Shown in pieces: positions 34,131 through 46,637 of a stretch of 64,000 nt of DNA. The position numbers and the translations under genes are program-made. Under the pieces are notes generated by a model, which was not told the DNA's origin, did no database searches, and saw nothing but the letters and a program-made list of their open reading frames with translations. Each line of letters begins with the position of its first letter. The stretch's first letter is position 1. The stretch comes from Macrostomum hystrix (taxonomy: Eukaryota > Platyhelminthes > Macrostomidae): NCBI GenBank assembly GCA_950097015.1, contig CATNEN010000005.1, positions 2,843,501 through 2,907,500 on the forward strand, given 5' to 3'.

Positions 34131-35965
34131 AGAGTGGGGAGAGAGGGTGAGAGTAGAAAGGGGGAGAGAGGGTGGGAGTAGAGAGGTGGAGAGAGGGGGA
34201 GAGAGGGTGAGAGTAGAGAGGGGAAGAGAGGGTCAGAGACTCAGAGTAGAGAGGGGGAGAGAGGGTCAGAGTAGAGAGGGGAAGAGAGGGTCAGAGAAGA
34301 GAGGGGAAGAGAGGGTCAGAGAAGAGAGGGTCAGAGTAGAGAGGGGCAGAGAGGGTCAGAGTAGAGAGGGTCAGAGAAGAGAGGGGAAGAGAGGGTCAGA
34401 GTAGAGAGGGGGAGAGAGGGTGAGAGTAGAGAGGGAGAGAGAGGGTCAGAGAAGAGAGGTGGAGAGAGGGTCAGAGAAGAGAGGGGAAGAGAGGGTCAGA
34501 GTAGAGAGGGGGAGAGAGGGTGAGAGTAGAGAGGGAGAGAGAGGGTCAGAGAAGAGAGGTGGAGAGAGGGTCAGAGTAGAGAGGGGGAAAGAGGGTCAGA
34601 GTAGAGAGGGGGAGAGAGGGTGAGAGTAGAGAGGGAGAGAGAGGGTCAGAGAAGAGAGGTGGAGAGAGGGTGAGAGTAGAGAGGGAGAGAGAGGGTCAGA
34701 GAAGAGAGGTGGAGAGAGGGTCAGAGAAGAGAGGGAAAGAGAGGGTCAGAGTAGAGAGGGGGAGAGAGGGTCAGAGTAGAGAGGGGAGGAGAGGGTCAGA
34801 GAAGAGAGGGGAAGAGAGGGTCAGAGTAGAGAGGGGGAGAGAGGGTGAGAGTAGAGAGGGAGAGAGAGGGTCAGAGAAGAGAGGTGGAGAGAGGGTCAGA
34901 GTAGAGAGGGGGAGAGAGGGTCAGAGTAGAGAGGTGGAGAGAGGGTCAGAGTAGAGAGGGGGAGAGAGGGTCAGAGTAGAGAGGGGAAGAGAGGGTCAGA
35001 GTAGAGAGGTGGAGAGAGGGTCAGAGTAGAGAGGGGGAGAGAGGGTCAGAGTAGAGAGGGGAAGAGAGGGTCAGAGTAGAGAGGGGAAGAGAGGGTCAGA
35101 GTAGAGGGGGGAGAGAGGGTCAGAGTAGAGAGGGGGAGAGAGGGTGAGAGTAGAGAGGGAGAGAGAGGGTCAGAGAAGAGAGGTGGAGAGAGGGTCAGAG
35201 TAGAGAGGGGAAGAGAGGGTCAGAGTAGAGGGGGGAGAGAGGGTCAGAGTAGAGAGGGGAAGAGAGGGTCAGAGGAGAGAGGGGGAGAGAGGGTGAGAGT
35301 AGAGAGGGAGAGAGAGGGTCAGAGTAGAGAGGGGAAGAGAGGGTCAGAGTAGAGAGGGGAAGAGAGGGTCAGAGTAGAGGGGGGAGAGAGGGTCAGAGTA
35401 GAGAGGGGAAGAGAGGGTCAGAGTAGAGGGGGGGAGAGAGGGTCAGAGTAGAGAGGGGGAGAGAGGGTGAGAGTAGAGAGGGGAAGAGAGGGTCAGAGAA
35501 GAGAGGTGGAGAGAGGGTGAGAGTAGAGAGGGGGAGAGAGGGTCAGAGTAGAGAGGGGAAGAGAGGGTCAGAGTAGAGAGGGGGAGAGAGGGTGAGAGTA
35601 GAGAGGGAGAGAGAGGGTCAGAGAAGAGAGGTGGAGAGAGGGTCAGAGTAGAGAGGGGAAGAGAGGGTCAGAGTAGAGGGGGGAGAGAGGGTCAGAGTAG
35701 AGAGGGGGAGAGAGGGTCAGCGTAGAGAGGGGAAGAGAGGGTCAGAGAAGAGAGGTGGAGAGAGGGTGAGAGTAGAGAGGGAGAGAGAGGGTCAGAGAAG
35801 AGAGGTGGAGAGAGGGTGAGAGTAGAGAGGGAGAGAGAGGGTCAGAGAAGAGAGGTGGAGAGAGGGTCAGAGAAGAGAGGTGGAGAGAGGGTCAGAGAAG
35901 AGAGGGGAAGAGAGGGTCAGAGTAGAGAGGGGGAGAGAGGGTCAGAGTAGAGGGGGGAGACCGGG
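34131..35965. repeat. 25-bp polypurine minisatellite, about 1.8 kb
   Basis: The unit contains GAGAGGGTCAGAGTAGAGAG and GGGAA, with GAAGAGAGGTGGA and GTGAGAGTAGAGAGGGA variants. The plus strand is almost all purine, interrupted mainly by the GTCAGAGTA positions. Confidence 0.95.
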
Positions 35966-36631
35966 AACAGGTGAGAGTAGATCGAGGGGGAGATGGGGAA
36001 GAGAGTGAGACTAGATGGTCAGAGATATAGATGAGGGTGAGAGTAAAGAACCATGAGATCTGGATTGAGAGAGTATTCTAAAACTGTACATGAGATTTTG
36101 CAGAAGACGGATGATGGTTGGCGAGGTAAGATAAAATAAGATAAGAGGTGATGATGCGATAAGGAAAAACCTAGAACTTTTGCAAGTATCTCCCAGAAAA
36201 AATAGGTAAACAGTAAGTAGCCTCTTTAAGCCGAAGCGTGCTGAAGATCCAGGAGCAAATATTAAGATTGAGTTTGAGACTGCGGGCCCTGGAGATGACG
36301 GATGCGACTCGGCTTGTACTCGCAGTGGCTTATAAGGCTTAAGAGAGAGTTATATGAGAACAAGTTCATGTGCTTATGTAGGAGTGGAGATTTCTGTGTA
36401 TGTGTTTTCCTTCGCATGGCTGAGCACAGATATGAGCTATGAGCTGAGCCTAGTAACATACTGAGATCACGGCACAGAAAATGGGGCGGGCTAGGACGGA
36501 GCAAATGCGTCACTGGCCTTGGCGGATGTATATTGATCATAGTGGGAATGACTGTCCGCGAGTATGAGACTTTTAGAGTGGAGAAGACAGGATGAGATTG
36601 AGAACTGGGTGGGGTAAAGAGCTAGGGAGAT
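35966..36631. other. Unique sequence between two GA-rich arrays
   Basis: Decaying GA-rich units run to about 36040, followed by non-repetitive sequence with no recognisable gene. Confidence 0.5.
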
Positions 36632-37635
36632 GGGATGAGGGTGAGAGTAGAGAGTAGGAGATTGGGATGAGGGTGAGAGTAGAGAGTAGGAGATTGTGAT
36701 GAGGGTGAGAGTAGAGAGGGGAGATTGGGATGAGGGTGAGAGTAGAGAGGGGAGATTGGGATGAGGGTGAGAGTAGAGAGTAGGAGATTGTGATGAGGGT
36801 GAGAGTAGAGAGGGGAGATTGGGATGAGAGTGAGAGTAGAGAGGAGGAGATTGTGATGAGGGTGAGAGTAGAGAGGGGAGATTGGGATGAGAGTGAGAGT
36901 AGAGAGGAGGAGATTGTGATGAGGGTGAGAGTGGAGAGGAGGAGATTGTGATGAGGGTGAGAGTAGAGAGGAGGAGATTGTGATGAGGGTGAGAGTAGAG
37001 AGGAGGAGATTGTGATGAGGGTGAGAGTAGAGAGGAGGAGATTGTGATGAGGGTGAGAGTAGAGAGGAGGAGATTGTGATGATGGTGAGAGTAGAGAGGA
37101 GGAGACTGTGATGAGTGTGAGAGTAGAGTAGGAGATTGTGATGAGGGTGAGAGTAGAGAGAGAGAGGCAAATTGGGATGAGGGTGAGAGTAGAGAGGAGG
37201 AGATTTGTATGAGGGTGAGAGTAGAGAGAGAGAGGCAAATTGGGATGAGGATGAGAGTAGAGAGGAGGAGATTTGTATGAGGGTGAGAGTAGAGAGAGAG
37301 AGGCAAATTGGGATGAGGATGAGAGTAGAGAGGAGGAGATTTGTATGAGGGTGAGAGTAGAGAGGAGGAGATTGTGATGAGGGTGAGAGTAGAGAGAGAG
37401 GCAAATTGTGATGAGGGTGAGAGTAGAGAGTAGGAGATTGTGATGAGGGTGAGAGTAGAGAGGGGAGATTGGGATGAGGGTGAGAGTAGAGAGGGGAGAT
37501 CGGGAAGCGGGTGAGAGTAGAGAGAGAGGCAAATTGTGATGAGGGTGAGAGTAGAGAGAGAGAGAGGCAAATTGGGATGAGGTTGAGAGTAGAGAGAGGC
37601 AAATTCGGATGAGGGTGAGAGTAGAGAGAGGAAGG
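36632..37635. repeat. About 32-bp GA-rich minisatellite
   Basis: The unit combines GGAGATTGTGATGAG and GGTGAGAGTAGAGAG, with blocks of GAGAGAGGCAAATTGGGATG in the right half. Unit length varies between about 29 and 36 bp. Confidence 0.93.
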
Positions 37636-38405
37636 TTGAGACTACAGAGCCATTAGAGCTTTGGCGAGAGAGTAGACGGTAACTGTACATGATATTCCGA
37701 AGAAGATGCTTGGATTGCTTAGTCTGTCTGGGGAACAATAAAGCATGATAACAGTGGCATTTAATCTACTCAATCACACGGACAGCACTATGACTTGTTT
37801 TTCCCACTGCGCTAGGATTGTCAGCTTGGCAGTACGACAAAAGAATTCCATAGCTGACCAAAATACTGGGGAGTTAATCCAAGTCGACTTACATCTATAG
37901 GGATTAGAGGGATCTGCGCCCGAAATCCCTAAGACGCAGCAGCAGCAGCAGCAGAAGCAGCCGCAGATAGTGCTAAGAAGCGTGCTACACAAGGAAAATG
38001 GGCAAGGTAAAAGACAAAGCGAGCTTGATGCAGACAAAAGAGAATCTAAACTTGAGCAGGGGAATGGAACAGGCGATGAAAAGAAACATTGCTTCCCTTT
38101 GCTTCTACTCTGCTAGTGCCGAACTAACTAAAAACTGTCTTCACTTCGAAAATTCTTTCTTTACCCCTCTTTTACTCGCACGCAAGCGACGTTAGTCATT
38201 GCGTTGTGCTCGAAAGCGACATAGACTAATTAGTCGATTAATGTTATGACCTTGGAAATGACCTTCAGAATTGACTTGGCTTAGTGATTCCCGATTTTTC
38301 CAATTAGCAGGCTTTCAAATTGGTTAGAAATGATTGCAGCCCAGCCTCAGGATGGACAGTGTTTATTTTCTTCTATAATAACATATAACTGTGATCCACC
38401 TGTAA
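37636..38405. other. Unique sequence with a CAG tract
   Basis: A CAG-rich stretch lies at about 37937-37965. An ATG with a good context (AAAATGGGCAAGG) occurs at 37998, but the frame after it looks random and no splice-linked exon was found. Confidence 0.45.
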
Positions 38406-38893
38406 GTTCTATCTACTTCTCCTCTCAGCTCTCCTCTCAGCTCTCCTCTCAGCTCTCCTCTCAGCTCTCCTCTCAGCTCTCCTCTCTACCTCTCTTCTCT
38501 ACCTCTCCTCTCTACCTCTCGTCTCTACCTCTCCTCTCTACTTCTCCTCTCTACCTCTCGTCTCTACCTTTTCTCTCACCACTCGACTCTACCTCTCCTC
38601 TCTACCTCTCCTCTCTACCTCTCCTCTCTACCTCTCCTCTCTACCTCTCCTCTCTACCTCTCCTCTCTACCTCTCCTCTCTACCTCTCCTCTCTACCTCT
38701 CCTCTCTACCTCTCCTCTCTACCTCTCCTCTCTACCTCTCGTCTCTACCTTTTCTCTCACCACTCGTCTCTACCTTTCCTCTCTACCTCTCGTCTCTACC
38801 TCTCCTCTCTACCTCTCCTCTCTACCTCTCGTCTCTACCTTTTCTCTCACCACTCGTCTCTACCTCTCCTCTCTACCTCTCCTCTCCTCTTTA
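38406..38893. repeat. 12- to 13-bp CT-rich minisatellite
   Basis: It opens with five CTCTCCTCTCAG units and continues with CTACCTCTCCTCT units of 13 bp. A TTTTCTCTCACCACTCGTCT variant block recurs three times. Confidence 0.93.
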
Positions 38894-39730
38894 CTTAATC
38901 TTTCTCGCCTTATCTAATCTGAACCTGATGCCCACTCTCTCTCTCTGTATCTAGTCAATTGTCAACTTTCATTTGTTTTATGTTTATTGGTATATTTGTA
39001 GTTGTTGTACAAACTCTCTACATCTTCTCATTCCCCCCATCTATATGTAGAAGCAGCGACAGCAACAACAGCAGCAGCAGCAGCAGACCCCAAGGATGAG
39101 AAAACGAGTTTATCAAGTTTTTTGTGACACCCCGAATTTGATTCTGCAGCACGCTTGGCACGTTGAGCACACCCACAAATCCTATAGGTTATATCGATCA
39201 GTCGGATCAGTTAGAAGTGGCAGCAGCGCCTGAGGCTGATCGCCTGATCTCCTGATCACAGCTCATCCCTACTGCCTACTCGTATGGCCAAACTAAACTC
39301 AAATGCTACCGACTATGCACTTCATCATTCAGCACACACCGATAGTCCTTGAGTTAACATCGTTCTCAATTAGTCGCTCGATCAAAGACTGAGAAAGACA
39401 GAGAGAAGCCAGAAAAATAGCTATCAATCTGTATCTACTCTAGACTATATACATAAGTATTATATAGTCGATATATTTTTTCCCTACTTCTTTTCTCGTC
39501 CCACCCACCAATCTCCCGCCTCAAAAGTCCCAAAGTTCTAAGTCTCTTTTCGCATCCAATAGTGAGACTGATAGGAGAGAGAGTTCAAAATCCTCACGTG
39601 GGATATTTCTACTAGTATACTAGCCCCAAAAGGCCTCCACTATAGCTGACTTCAGGGAAGATTTGCATTGATTTGACCTGCTAAAATTGTCTAATTGATC
39701 GTTAGTAGTCAGATTTTGACATATCTAGTT
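38894..39730. other. Unique sequence upstream of the candidate PKI first exon
   Basis: Contains a CAACAGCAGCAGCAGCAGCA microsatellite near 39067 and otherwise non-repetitive DNA. It could include the promoter or 5' UTR of the gene starting at 39731. No clear TATA box was assigned. Confidence 0.4.
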
Positions 39731-39830
39731 ATGTCTACATCTGACACTGCGGATACTGCTACCGGTTCTGCGTGTCATCAGGGTGGACTGGCAAATCAGG
39801 GAGAACCTACAGATGACTACGACGACTCCG
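39731..39830 (+). CDS. Probable first coding exon of the PKI-like gene
   Basis: ATG 39731 opens MSTSDTADTATGSACHQGGL and continues to DDYDDS, an acidic Ser/Thr-rich stretch of 33 codons. It ends in TCCG|GTGAGC, a strong donor that leaves one base (phase 1). The acceptor at 50141-50143 begins an exon needing two bases, and the joined codon is GCT (Ala), so the frames fit. The join spans 10.3 kb of mostly minisatellite DNA, and other exons could intervene. Without the splice the frame runs into a GAGAGT array. Confidence 0.5.
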
Positions 39831-39834
39831 GTGA

Positions 39835-39923
39835 GCTGCTGAGGAGAGTGAGAGGGAGAGTTGGAGGGAGAGTGAGAGTGAGAGTGAGAGGGAGAGTGAG
39901 AGGGAGAGTGGAAGGGAGAGTGG

Positions 39924-39974
<51 letters not shown>

Positions 39975-39975
39975 G

Positions 39976-40022
<47 letters not shown>

Positions 40023-40192
40023 GGAGAGTGAGAGTGAGAGTGGAAGGGAGAGTGAGAGGGAGAGTGAGAGGGAGAGTGAGAGGGAGAGTGAGAGTGAGAG
40101 TGAGAGGGAGAGTGAGAGGGAAAGTGGGAGTGAGAGTGAGAGGGAGAGTGAGAGGGAGAGTGAGAGGGAGAGTGTGAGGGAGAGTGGTAGGG
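39835..40192. repeat. GAGAGT/GAGAGG hexamer array
   Basis: Six-base units GAGAGT and GAGAGG alternate irregularly for about 350 bp. If the PKI gene model holds, it starts within a few bases of the donor site. Confidence 0.95.
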
Positions 40193-40352
40193 AGACACTG
40201 AGAAGTAGGTATTGAAGGAGACACTGAGAAGTAGGTATTGAAGGAGACACTGAGAAGTAGGTATTGAAGGAGACACTGAGAAGTAGGTATTGAAGGAGAC
40301 ACTGAGAAGTAGGTATAGAAGGAGACACTAGAAGTAGGTATAGAAGGAGACA
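40193..40352. repeat. 26-bp minisatellite, about six copies
   Basis: Unit GGAGACACTGAGAAGTAGGT followed by ATTGAA (ATAGAA in the last copies), directly after the hexamer array. Confidence 0.93.
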
Positions 40353-40970
40353 CAGAGATGAATAAAATCAGAAATTTATATTAAAATTCGACCAAAAGCA
40401 AAAGTGCAAATTGAATGAAATTCAAGTCGAGAAGGATTATGCAGAAAAAAAGCATTCAATTGTAGAGGGTAGACCGACCGATTGCTTCCTTCGAGAGGCT
40501 GAAAAAAATAAAAAAACTAGTAAAACAAGTATTCAGTGCCAAAGCTAGCATACTCGTATGTACGGGTACTAGCAATTTCAACAGGCAATGGACAGGAAGA
40601 CAGAATTCCTTCAAGGTGCAAGGGATTTTTTGCGGCGCGAGATTAAAGAACCTTGCACCTTACTCTCTCCTAGTTGTCTGATATTAGCATGTAGAGTCGA
40701 CTGTACATAAATGCAAAATTGAGTTCTGCTTTGAGGTGATCAGACTTAATCTGTTGGGGGTTTGTTAATTAACTTTGATTATATGACGCTGAGCTAGTGC
40801 TTATGATGTACTCCGAAAAAACTGTGTGCCTTTGTGAAGCTGTGTGTCTTAGTCGGTGTGACAAGATTTAGGGGTAGAAAAAGAGACTGCTTTGAGAGTG
40901 ACAGTAATGCATCAGGGGAGTGACAAGAAATAAAGTGAGAGAGACAATGCTATGGAAAGATAGCGAAAAT
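40353..40970. other. Unique sequence between arrays
   Basis: No gene or repeat recognised. It lies in the proposed PKI intron. Confidence 0.45.
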
Positions 40971-41635
40971 AATTAGGAGAGAGAGTGACAAGAATCAGGA
41001 GAGAGAGTGACAAGAATCAGGAGTGAGAGTGACAAGAATTAGGAGAGTGACAAGAACTAGGAGAGAAAGAGTGACAAGAATTAGGAGAGAAAGAGTGACA
41101 AGAATTAGGACAGAAAGAGTGACAAGAATTAGGAGAGAAAGAGTGACAAGAATTAGGAGAGAAAGAGTGACAAGAATTAGGACAGAAAGAGTGACAAGAA
41201 TCAGGAGTGAGAGTGACAAGAATTAGGAGAGAGCGTGACAAGAATTAGGAGTGACAGTAAAAATAATTAGGAGAGTGACAAGAACTAGGAGAGTGACAAG
41301 AATTAGGAGAGAGAGTGACAAGAATTAGGAGAGAGAGTGACAAGAATTAGGAGTGACAGTAAAAAGAATTAGGAGAGTGACAAGAACTAGGAGAGTGACA
41401 AGAATTAGGAGAGAGAGTGACAAGAATTAGGAGAGAGAGTGACAAGAATTAGAAGAGAGAGTGACAAGAATTAGGAGAGAGAGACAAGAATTAGAAGAGA
41501 GAGTGACAAGAATTAGGAGAGAGAGTGACAAGAATTACGAGACTGGGTGACAAGAATCAGGAGAGACAGTGACAAGAATCAGGAGAGACAGTGACAAGAA
41601 TCAGGAGAGACAGTGACAAGAATTAGTATGGAGTG
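40971..41635. repeat. 20- to 22-bp minisatellite
   Basis: Unit GAGAGTGACAAGAATTAGGA with GAGAAAGAGTGACAAGAATT and AATCAG variants. A GAGTGACAGTAAAAAGAATT subset recurs at 41249 and 41350. Confidence 0.93.
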
Positions 41636-42079
41636 AAAATAGTTTCAATCGAGTGATAATAATTTTAGTTGAGACTCTAAGGAAGAAATCTAAAGTAATA
41701 GACGGAGGGGATGCATCTTCTATTAAAGCAGTATAATAGAAGCAAAAGAAAAGCATATTGTGCCTGGGGTATTCTAATTAACAATAGGCCAAGAGGTTTC
41801 CAGCCGTCATTTAATCTGACAGTCTTTACAAGGCGACTCATTAATATTAGTTGAGTTGCACAGGTGAGGATCGCAAATTTTGAGATCGATGGGCACAAAT
41901 GACTGGCACACACAGCCTGCACTAACAGGATCTCACTGTCCATCTTCCGTTTGTCGACACTCGTAACCTAGCAGGTCTGTAGGATTAATTTGACCGCTCA
42001 ATTTCTTTTCGAGTTTTATTTGATATTTATCTCATCTGTCTTGGTCTATTGCCAGGAAGGGAATAGAATAATAGAGATG
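41636..42079. other. Unique sequence between arrays
   Basis: Nothing recognisable on either strand. Confidence 0.45.
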
Positions 42080-43500
42080 AGCCGGTGTGAGAATGGAGAT
42101 GATGGGTTGAGACAGAAGTGAGATGAAGGGAAGAGACAGAAGTGAGATGAAGGGAAGAGACAGAAGTGAGACGAATGGAAGAGACAGAAGTGAGATGAAG
42201 GGAAGAGACAGAAGTGAGATGAAGGGAAGAGACAGAAGTGAGATGAAGGGAAGAGACACAAGTGAGATGAAGGGAGAGACAGAAGTGAGATGAAGGGAAG
42301 AGACAGAAGTGAGATGAAGGGAAGAGACAGAAGTAAGATGAAGGGAAGAGACAGAAGTGAGATGAAGGGAAGAGACAGAAGTGAGATGAAGGGAAGAGAC
42401 AGAAGTGAGATGAAGGGAAGAGACAGAAGTGAGATGAAGGGATGAGACAGAAGTGAGATGAAGGGATGAGACAGAGGTGAGATTAAGGGAGAGACAGAAG
42501 TAAGATGAAGGGAAGAGACAGAAGCGAGATGAGACAGAAGTGAGATGAAGGGATGAGACAGAAGTGAGATGAAGGGATGAGACAGAAGTGAGATTAAGGG
42601 AGAGACAGAAGTGAGACGAAGGGAAGAGACAGAAGCGAGATGAGACAGAAGTGAGATGAAGGGATGAGACAGAAGTGAGATGAAGGGATGAGACAGAAGT
42701 GAGATTAAGGGAGAGACAGAAGTGAGACGAAGGGAAGAGACAGAAGCGAGATGAGACAGAAGTGAGATGAAGGGATGAGACAGAAGTGAGATGAAGGGAT
42801 GAGACAGAAGTGAGATTAAGGGAGAGACAGAAGTGAGACGAAGGGAAGAGACAGAAGCGAGATGAGACAGAAGTGAGATGAAGGGATGAGACAGAAGTGA
42901 GATGAAGGGATGAGACAGAAGTGAGATGAAGGGATGAGACAGAAGTGAGATTAAGGGAGAGACAGAAGTGAGACGAAGGGAAGAGACAGAAGTGAGACGA
43001 AGGGAAGAGACAGAAGCGAGATGAGACAGAAGTGAGATGAAGGGATGAGACAGAAGTGAGATGAAGGGATGAGACATAAGTGAGATGAATGGACGAGACA
43101 GTAGCGAGATGAGACAGAAGTGAGATTAAGGGAGAGACAGAAGTGAGACGAAGGGAAGAGACAGAAGCGAGATGAGACAGAAGTGAGATGAAGGGATGAG
43201 ACAGAAGTGAGATGAAGGGATGAGACAGAAGTGAGATTAAGGGAGAGACAGAAGTGAGACGAAGGGAGAGACAGAAGTGAGAGGAAGGGAGAGACAGAAG
43301 TGAGATGAAGGGAGAGACAGAAGTGAGATGAAGGGAGAGACAGAAGTGAGATTAAGGGAAGAGACAGAAGTGAGATGAAGGGAAGAGACAGAAGTGAGAT
43401 GAAGGGAGAGACAGAAGTGAGATTAAGGGAAGAGACAGAAGTGAGATGAAGGGAAGAGACAGAAGCGAGATGAGACAGAAGTGAGATGAAGGGGTGTGAA
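42080..43500. repeat. 23- to 24-bp minisatellite with higher-order units
   Basis: The unit is GAGACAGAAGTGAGATGAAG plus GGA(A). From about 42520 to 43200 the GAAGCGAGATGAGACAGAAG junction recurs roughly every 110-115 bp, with one wider interval of about 160 bp. It defines a higher-order repeat of four to six monomers with ATTAAGGGAG and GACGAAGGG variants in fixed order. Confidence 0.95.
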
Positions 43501-44420
43501 GAAAGTGAGATGCAGGAATTTTCTAGATTTCTAGAAGGGAGATGAAGGGATTTGAAAAGGGGAGATAAATTGATCGCGCAGAAAGGGAAATGAAGCATTT
43601 AGCAGGGAAATTTTATAAGATTTCAGCATCACGCAAAAGCAAGTCATGCAAAAATTGATTGCTTCTAAAAGGATCAGCAGAGACCCTATAACAAAGACAC
43701 TTCTAGGAAAAATCTCAGAATTTACTATGAAAAAATGAGAAGAATATGATGCATGGAAGCCTTGCAGTGTGCACCGCGTTGTACTTTCACTGCGATCTAA
43801 TCTCTCTGATATTGTAAAGAACTCTTTAGCTTTAAGCACATCTGCTTTTAGTAGAAGACTTTTAGTTGCCGCTGGACAATTGTCTTATGCAAGAAAAGTC
43901 TAACTGAACGATATAATTAGCAAAATAACAGTTCCGCATTGAAGGTCTGTGAAAGGCTGCGTCCAGTTTTGAAAAAGCTATCGCCGAACACACCTCTTTG
44001 TCTTCGACATTTTTGTAGGACGAGAGAAAACTTTTTTAACGGCCTGCATGGGGGGTAGATATTTCCCACATTCCGAGAAACGGCCAGTTAGGGATCTGGG
44101 ATCTGTGGGATCCTGAAGGTCCAGTCGATGGGAAGAACAGCATTTTTTGTTAGGGTCAAAAAGTAAAATGCTTGCAAAATCTGTCATTTGGGTCTAACTG
44201 AAGTGATGTGTCCAATGGTCTATCGGCGCTTAAAGATTGGATGTACTTTTGTGAAGCAGTTAAGCTATGAAAATTGTTTCTCTTTTGTGCTGAATTGCTG
44301 ATTCTATTTTTTAGTCCTTGCGTGCGTATTTGATATGAAATTAGCGCGCAATATTAATTACGATCTAAATACTGCTTTATCATCATATGGCATCCCATGC
44401 TGACTTGGCTCGTATATTTA
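43501..44420. other. Unique sequence between arrays
   Basis: No coding exon or RNA gene could be supported; open frames here are short and without recognisable content. Confidence 0.5.
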
Positions 44421-44925
44421 CTCTCCCTCTCTCCTCCTTAATCTACTCTCCCTCTCTACTCCTTGATCTACTCTCCCTCTCTCCTCCTTAATCTACTCTC
44501 CCTCTCTACTCCTTAATCTACTCTCCCTCTCTTCTCCTTAATCCACTCTCCCTCTCTTCTCCTTAATCCACTCTCCCTCTCTTCTCCTTAATCCACTCTC
44601 CCTCTCTTCTCCTTAATCTACTTTCCCTCTCTACTCCTTAATTTACTCTCCCTCTCTACTCCTTAATCCACTCTCCCTCTCTTCTCCTTAATCCACTTTC
44701 CCTCTATCCTCCTTAATCTACTCTCCCTCTCTTCTCCTTAATCCACTCTCCCTCTCTTCTCCTTAATCTACTCTCCCTCTCTCCTCCTTAATCTACTCTC
44801 CCTCTCTCCTCCTTAATCTACTCTCCCTCTCTCCTCCTTAATCTACTCTCCCTCTCTTCCCTAATATTTTTCCCTCTCTTCCCCCTAATCTACTCTCACT
44901 CTCTTCCTTAATCTATTCTCCTTAG
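44421..44925. repeat. 25-bp CT-rich minisatellite
   Basis: Unit ACTCTCCCTCTCTTCTCCTT followed by AATCY. It is close in length and composition to the following array at 45009-45705. Confidence 0.93.
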
Positions 44926-44944
44926 GGATATGAGATAGAGATAG

Positions 44945-45008
44945 AGAGAGTGCGAGGGGAGAGAGTAGAGTGTGAGTTAGAATGTATTCCTTTTATTAAT
45001 GTCTAACT
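44945..45008 (+). repeat. 65-bp direct repeat, copy 1
   Basis: GAGAGAGTAGAGTGTGAGTT followed by AGAATGTATT and TTTTATTAATGTCTAAC is repeated with about five differences at 46638-46702. The two copies bracket a 25-bp array, unique DNA and a 19-bp array. Confidence 0.85.
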
Positions 45009-45705
45009 CTCTTCCCCCTAATCTACTCTCAATCTCTTCCCCCTAATCTACTCTCACTCTCTTCCCCCTAATCTACTCTCAATCTCTTCCCCCTAATCTA
45101 CTCTCACTCTCTTCCCCCTAATCTACTCTCACTCTCTTCCCCCTAATATACTCTCACTCTCTTCCCCCTAATATACTCTCACTCTCTTCCCCCTAATCTA
45201 CTCTCACTCTCTACCCCCTAATCTACTCTCAATCTCTTCCCCCTAATCTACTCTCACTCTCTTCCCCCTAATCTACTCTCACTCTCTTCCCCCTAATATA
45301 CTCTCACTCTCTTCCCCCTAATATACTCTCACTCTCTTCCCCCTAATCTACTCTCACTCTCTTCCCCCTAATCTACTCTCACTCTCTTCCCCCTAATATA
45401 CTCTCACTCTCTTCCCCCTAATATACTCTCACTCTCTTCCCCCTAATCTACTCTCACTCTCTTCCCCCTAATCTACTCTCAATCTCTTCCCCCTAATCTA
45501 CTCTCACTCTCTTCCCCCTAATCTACTCTCACTCTCTTCCCCCTAATCTACTCTCAATCTCTTCCCCCTAATCTACTCTCACTCTCTTCCCCCTAATCTA
45601 CTCTCACTCTCTTCCCCCTAATCTACTCTCAATCTCTTCCCCCTAATCTACTCTCACTCTCTTCCCCCTAATCTACTCTCAATCTCTTCCCCCTAATCCC
45701 CCTAG
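45009..45705. repeat. 25-bp CT-rich minisatellite, about 28 copies
   Basis: Unit CTCTTCCCCCTAATCTACTC plus TCACT, with AATATACTC and TCAATCT variants that alternate in a semi-regular order. Confidence 0.95.
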
Positions 45706-46135
45706 GCATCGAGTAGATATTTCGGACACAATCCTGAAGCATATTCTGCAACTAATTATTGCTTATCTTTATTGCTTTACAAGTAGAAACAGTATGTGGC
45801 CCTGGGCTTGCACACTTCTACAAACTAGCAAGTTACTGAAGAAAGTAAGTTTTGCGTTAATACGCTCGTAAGTTATAATCCGTGTTTTACAACTGTAGGA
45901 GCAAATCAAAAGGCTAGTAAATTATTTTCTTGCTTCTGTCGACAGGCAAGAGGTGCAAAAGAAGCTTGCTTTTCAAAATTGGCTAATAAGTTTAGAAATT
46001 GTAGTCGAAAACTTTTACCTTTGCTAAAAGCATTTGAACAGATAGCCGGTCAAACAATAAGAACAGACAGACAGACAGACGGACAGACAGACGGACAGAA
46101 CAGGACAGACAGACAAACAGAATACACGCAAAATT
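45706..46135. other. Unique sequence with a GACA microsatellite
   Basis: Non-repetitive DNA; a GACA/GGACA tetranucleotide tract (GACAGACAGACAGACGGACA) occupies about 46064-46125. Confidence 0.6.
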
Positions 46136-46637
46136 TCTTTTCTAGGCTGTCTGTAAAGGAGAGGAGTGTGAGGTAGGGAGAGGAGTGTGAGGTAGGGAGA
46201 GGAGTGTGAGGTAGGGAGAGGAGTGTGAGGTAGGGAGAGGAGTGTGAGGTAGGGAGAGGAGTGTGAGGTAGGGAGAGGAGTGTGAGGTAGGGAGAGGAGT
46301 GTGAAGTAGGGAGAGGAGTTTGAGGTAGGGAGAGGAGTGTAAGGTAGGGAGAGGAGTGTGAGGTAGGGAGAGGAGTGTGAGGTAGGGAGAGGAGTGTAAG
46401 GTAGGGAGAGGAGTGTAAGGTAGGGAGAGGAGTGTGAGGTAGGAGGGGAGTGTAAGGTAGGGAGAGGAGTGTAAGGTAGGGAGAGGAGTGTGAGGTAGGG
46501 AGAGGAGTGTGAGGTAGGGAGAGGAGTGTAAGGTAGGGAGAGGAGTGTGAGGTAGGGAGAGGAGTGTGAGGTAGGGAGAGGAGTGTGAGGTAGGGAGAGG
46601 AGTGTGAGGTAGGGAGAGGAGTGTGAGGTAGGGAGAG
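46136..46637. repeat. 19-bp minisatellite, about 26 copies
   Basis: Unit GTGAGGTAGGGAGAGGAGT, with GTAAGG and GTGAAG variants; very homogeneous. It ends at the second copy of the 65-bp direct repeat. Confidence 0.95.

Noticed and set aside
37998-38195. 65-codon frame starting in a good ATG context
   Set aside because: Composition looks random, there is no homology I recognise and no splice partner.
39835-40177. Extension of the 39731 frame as an Arg-Val repeat protein
   Set aside because: A strong GTGAGC donor precedes it, and the continuation is a hexamer repeat.
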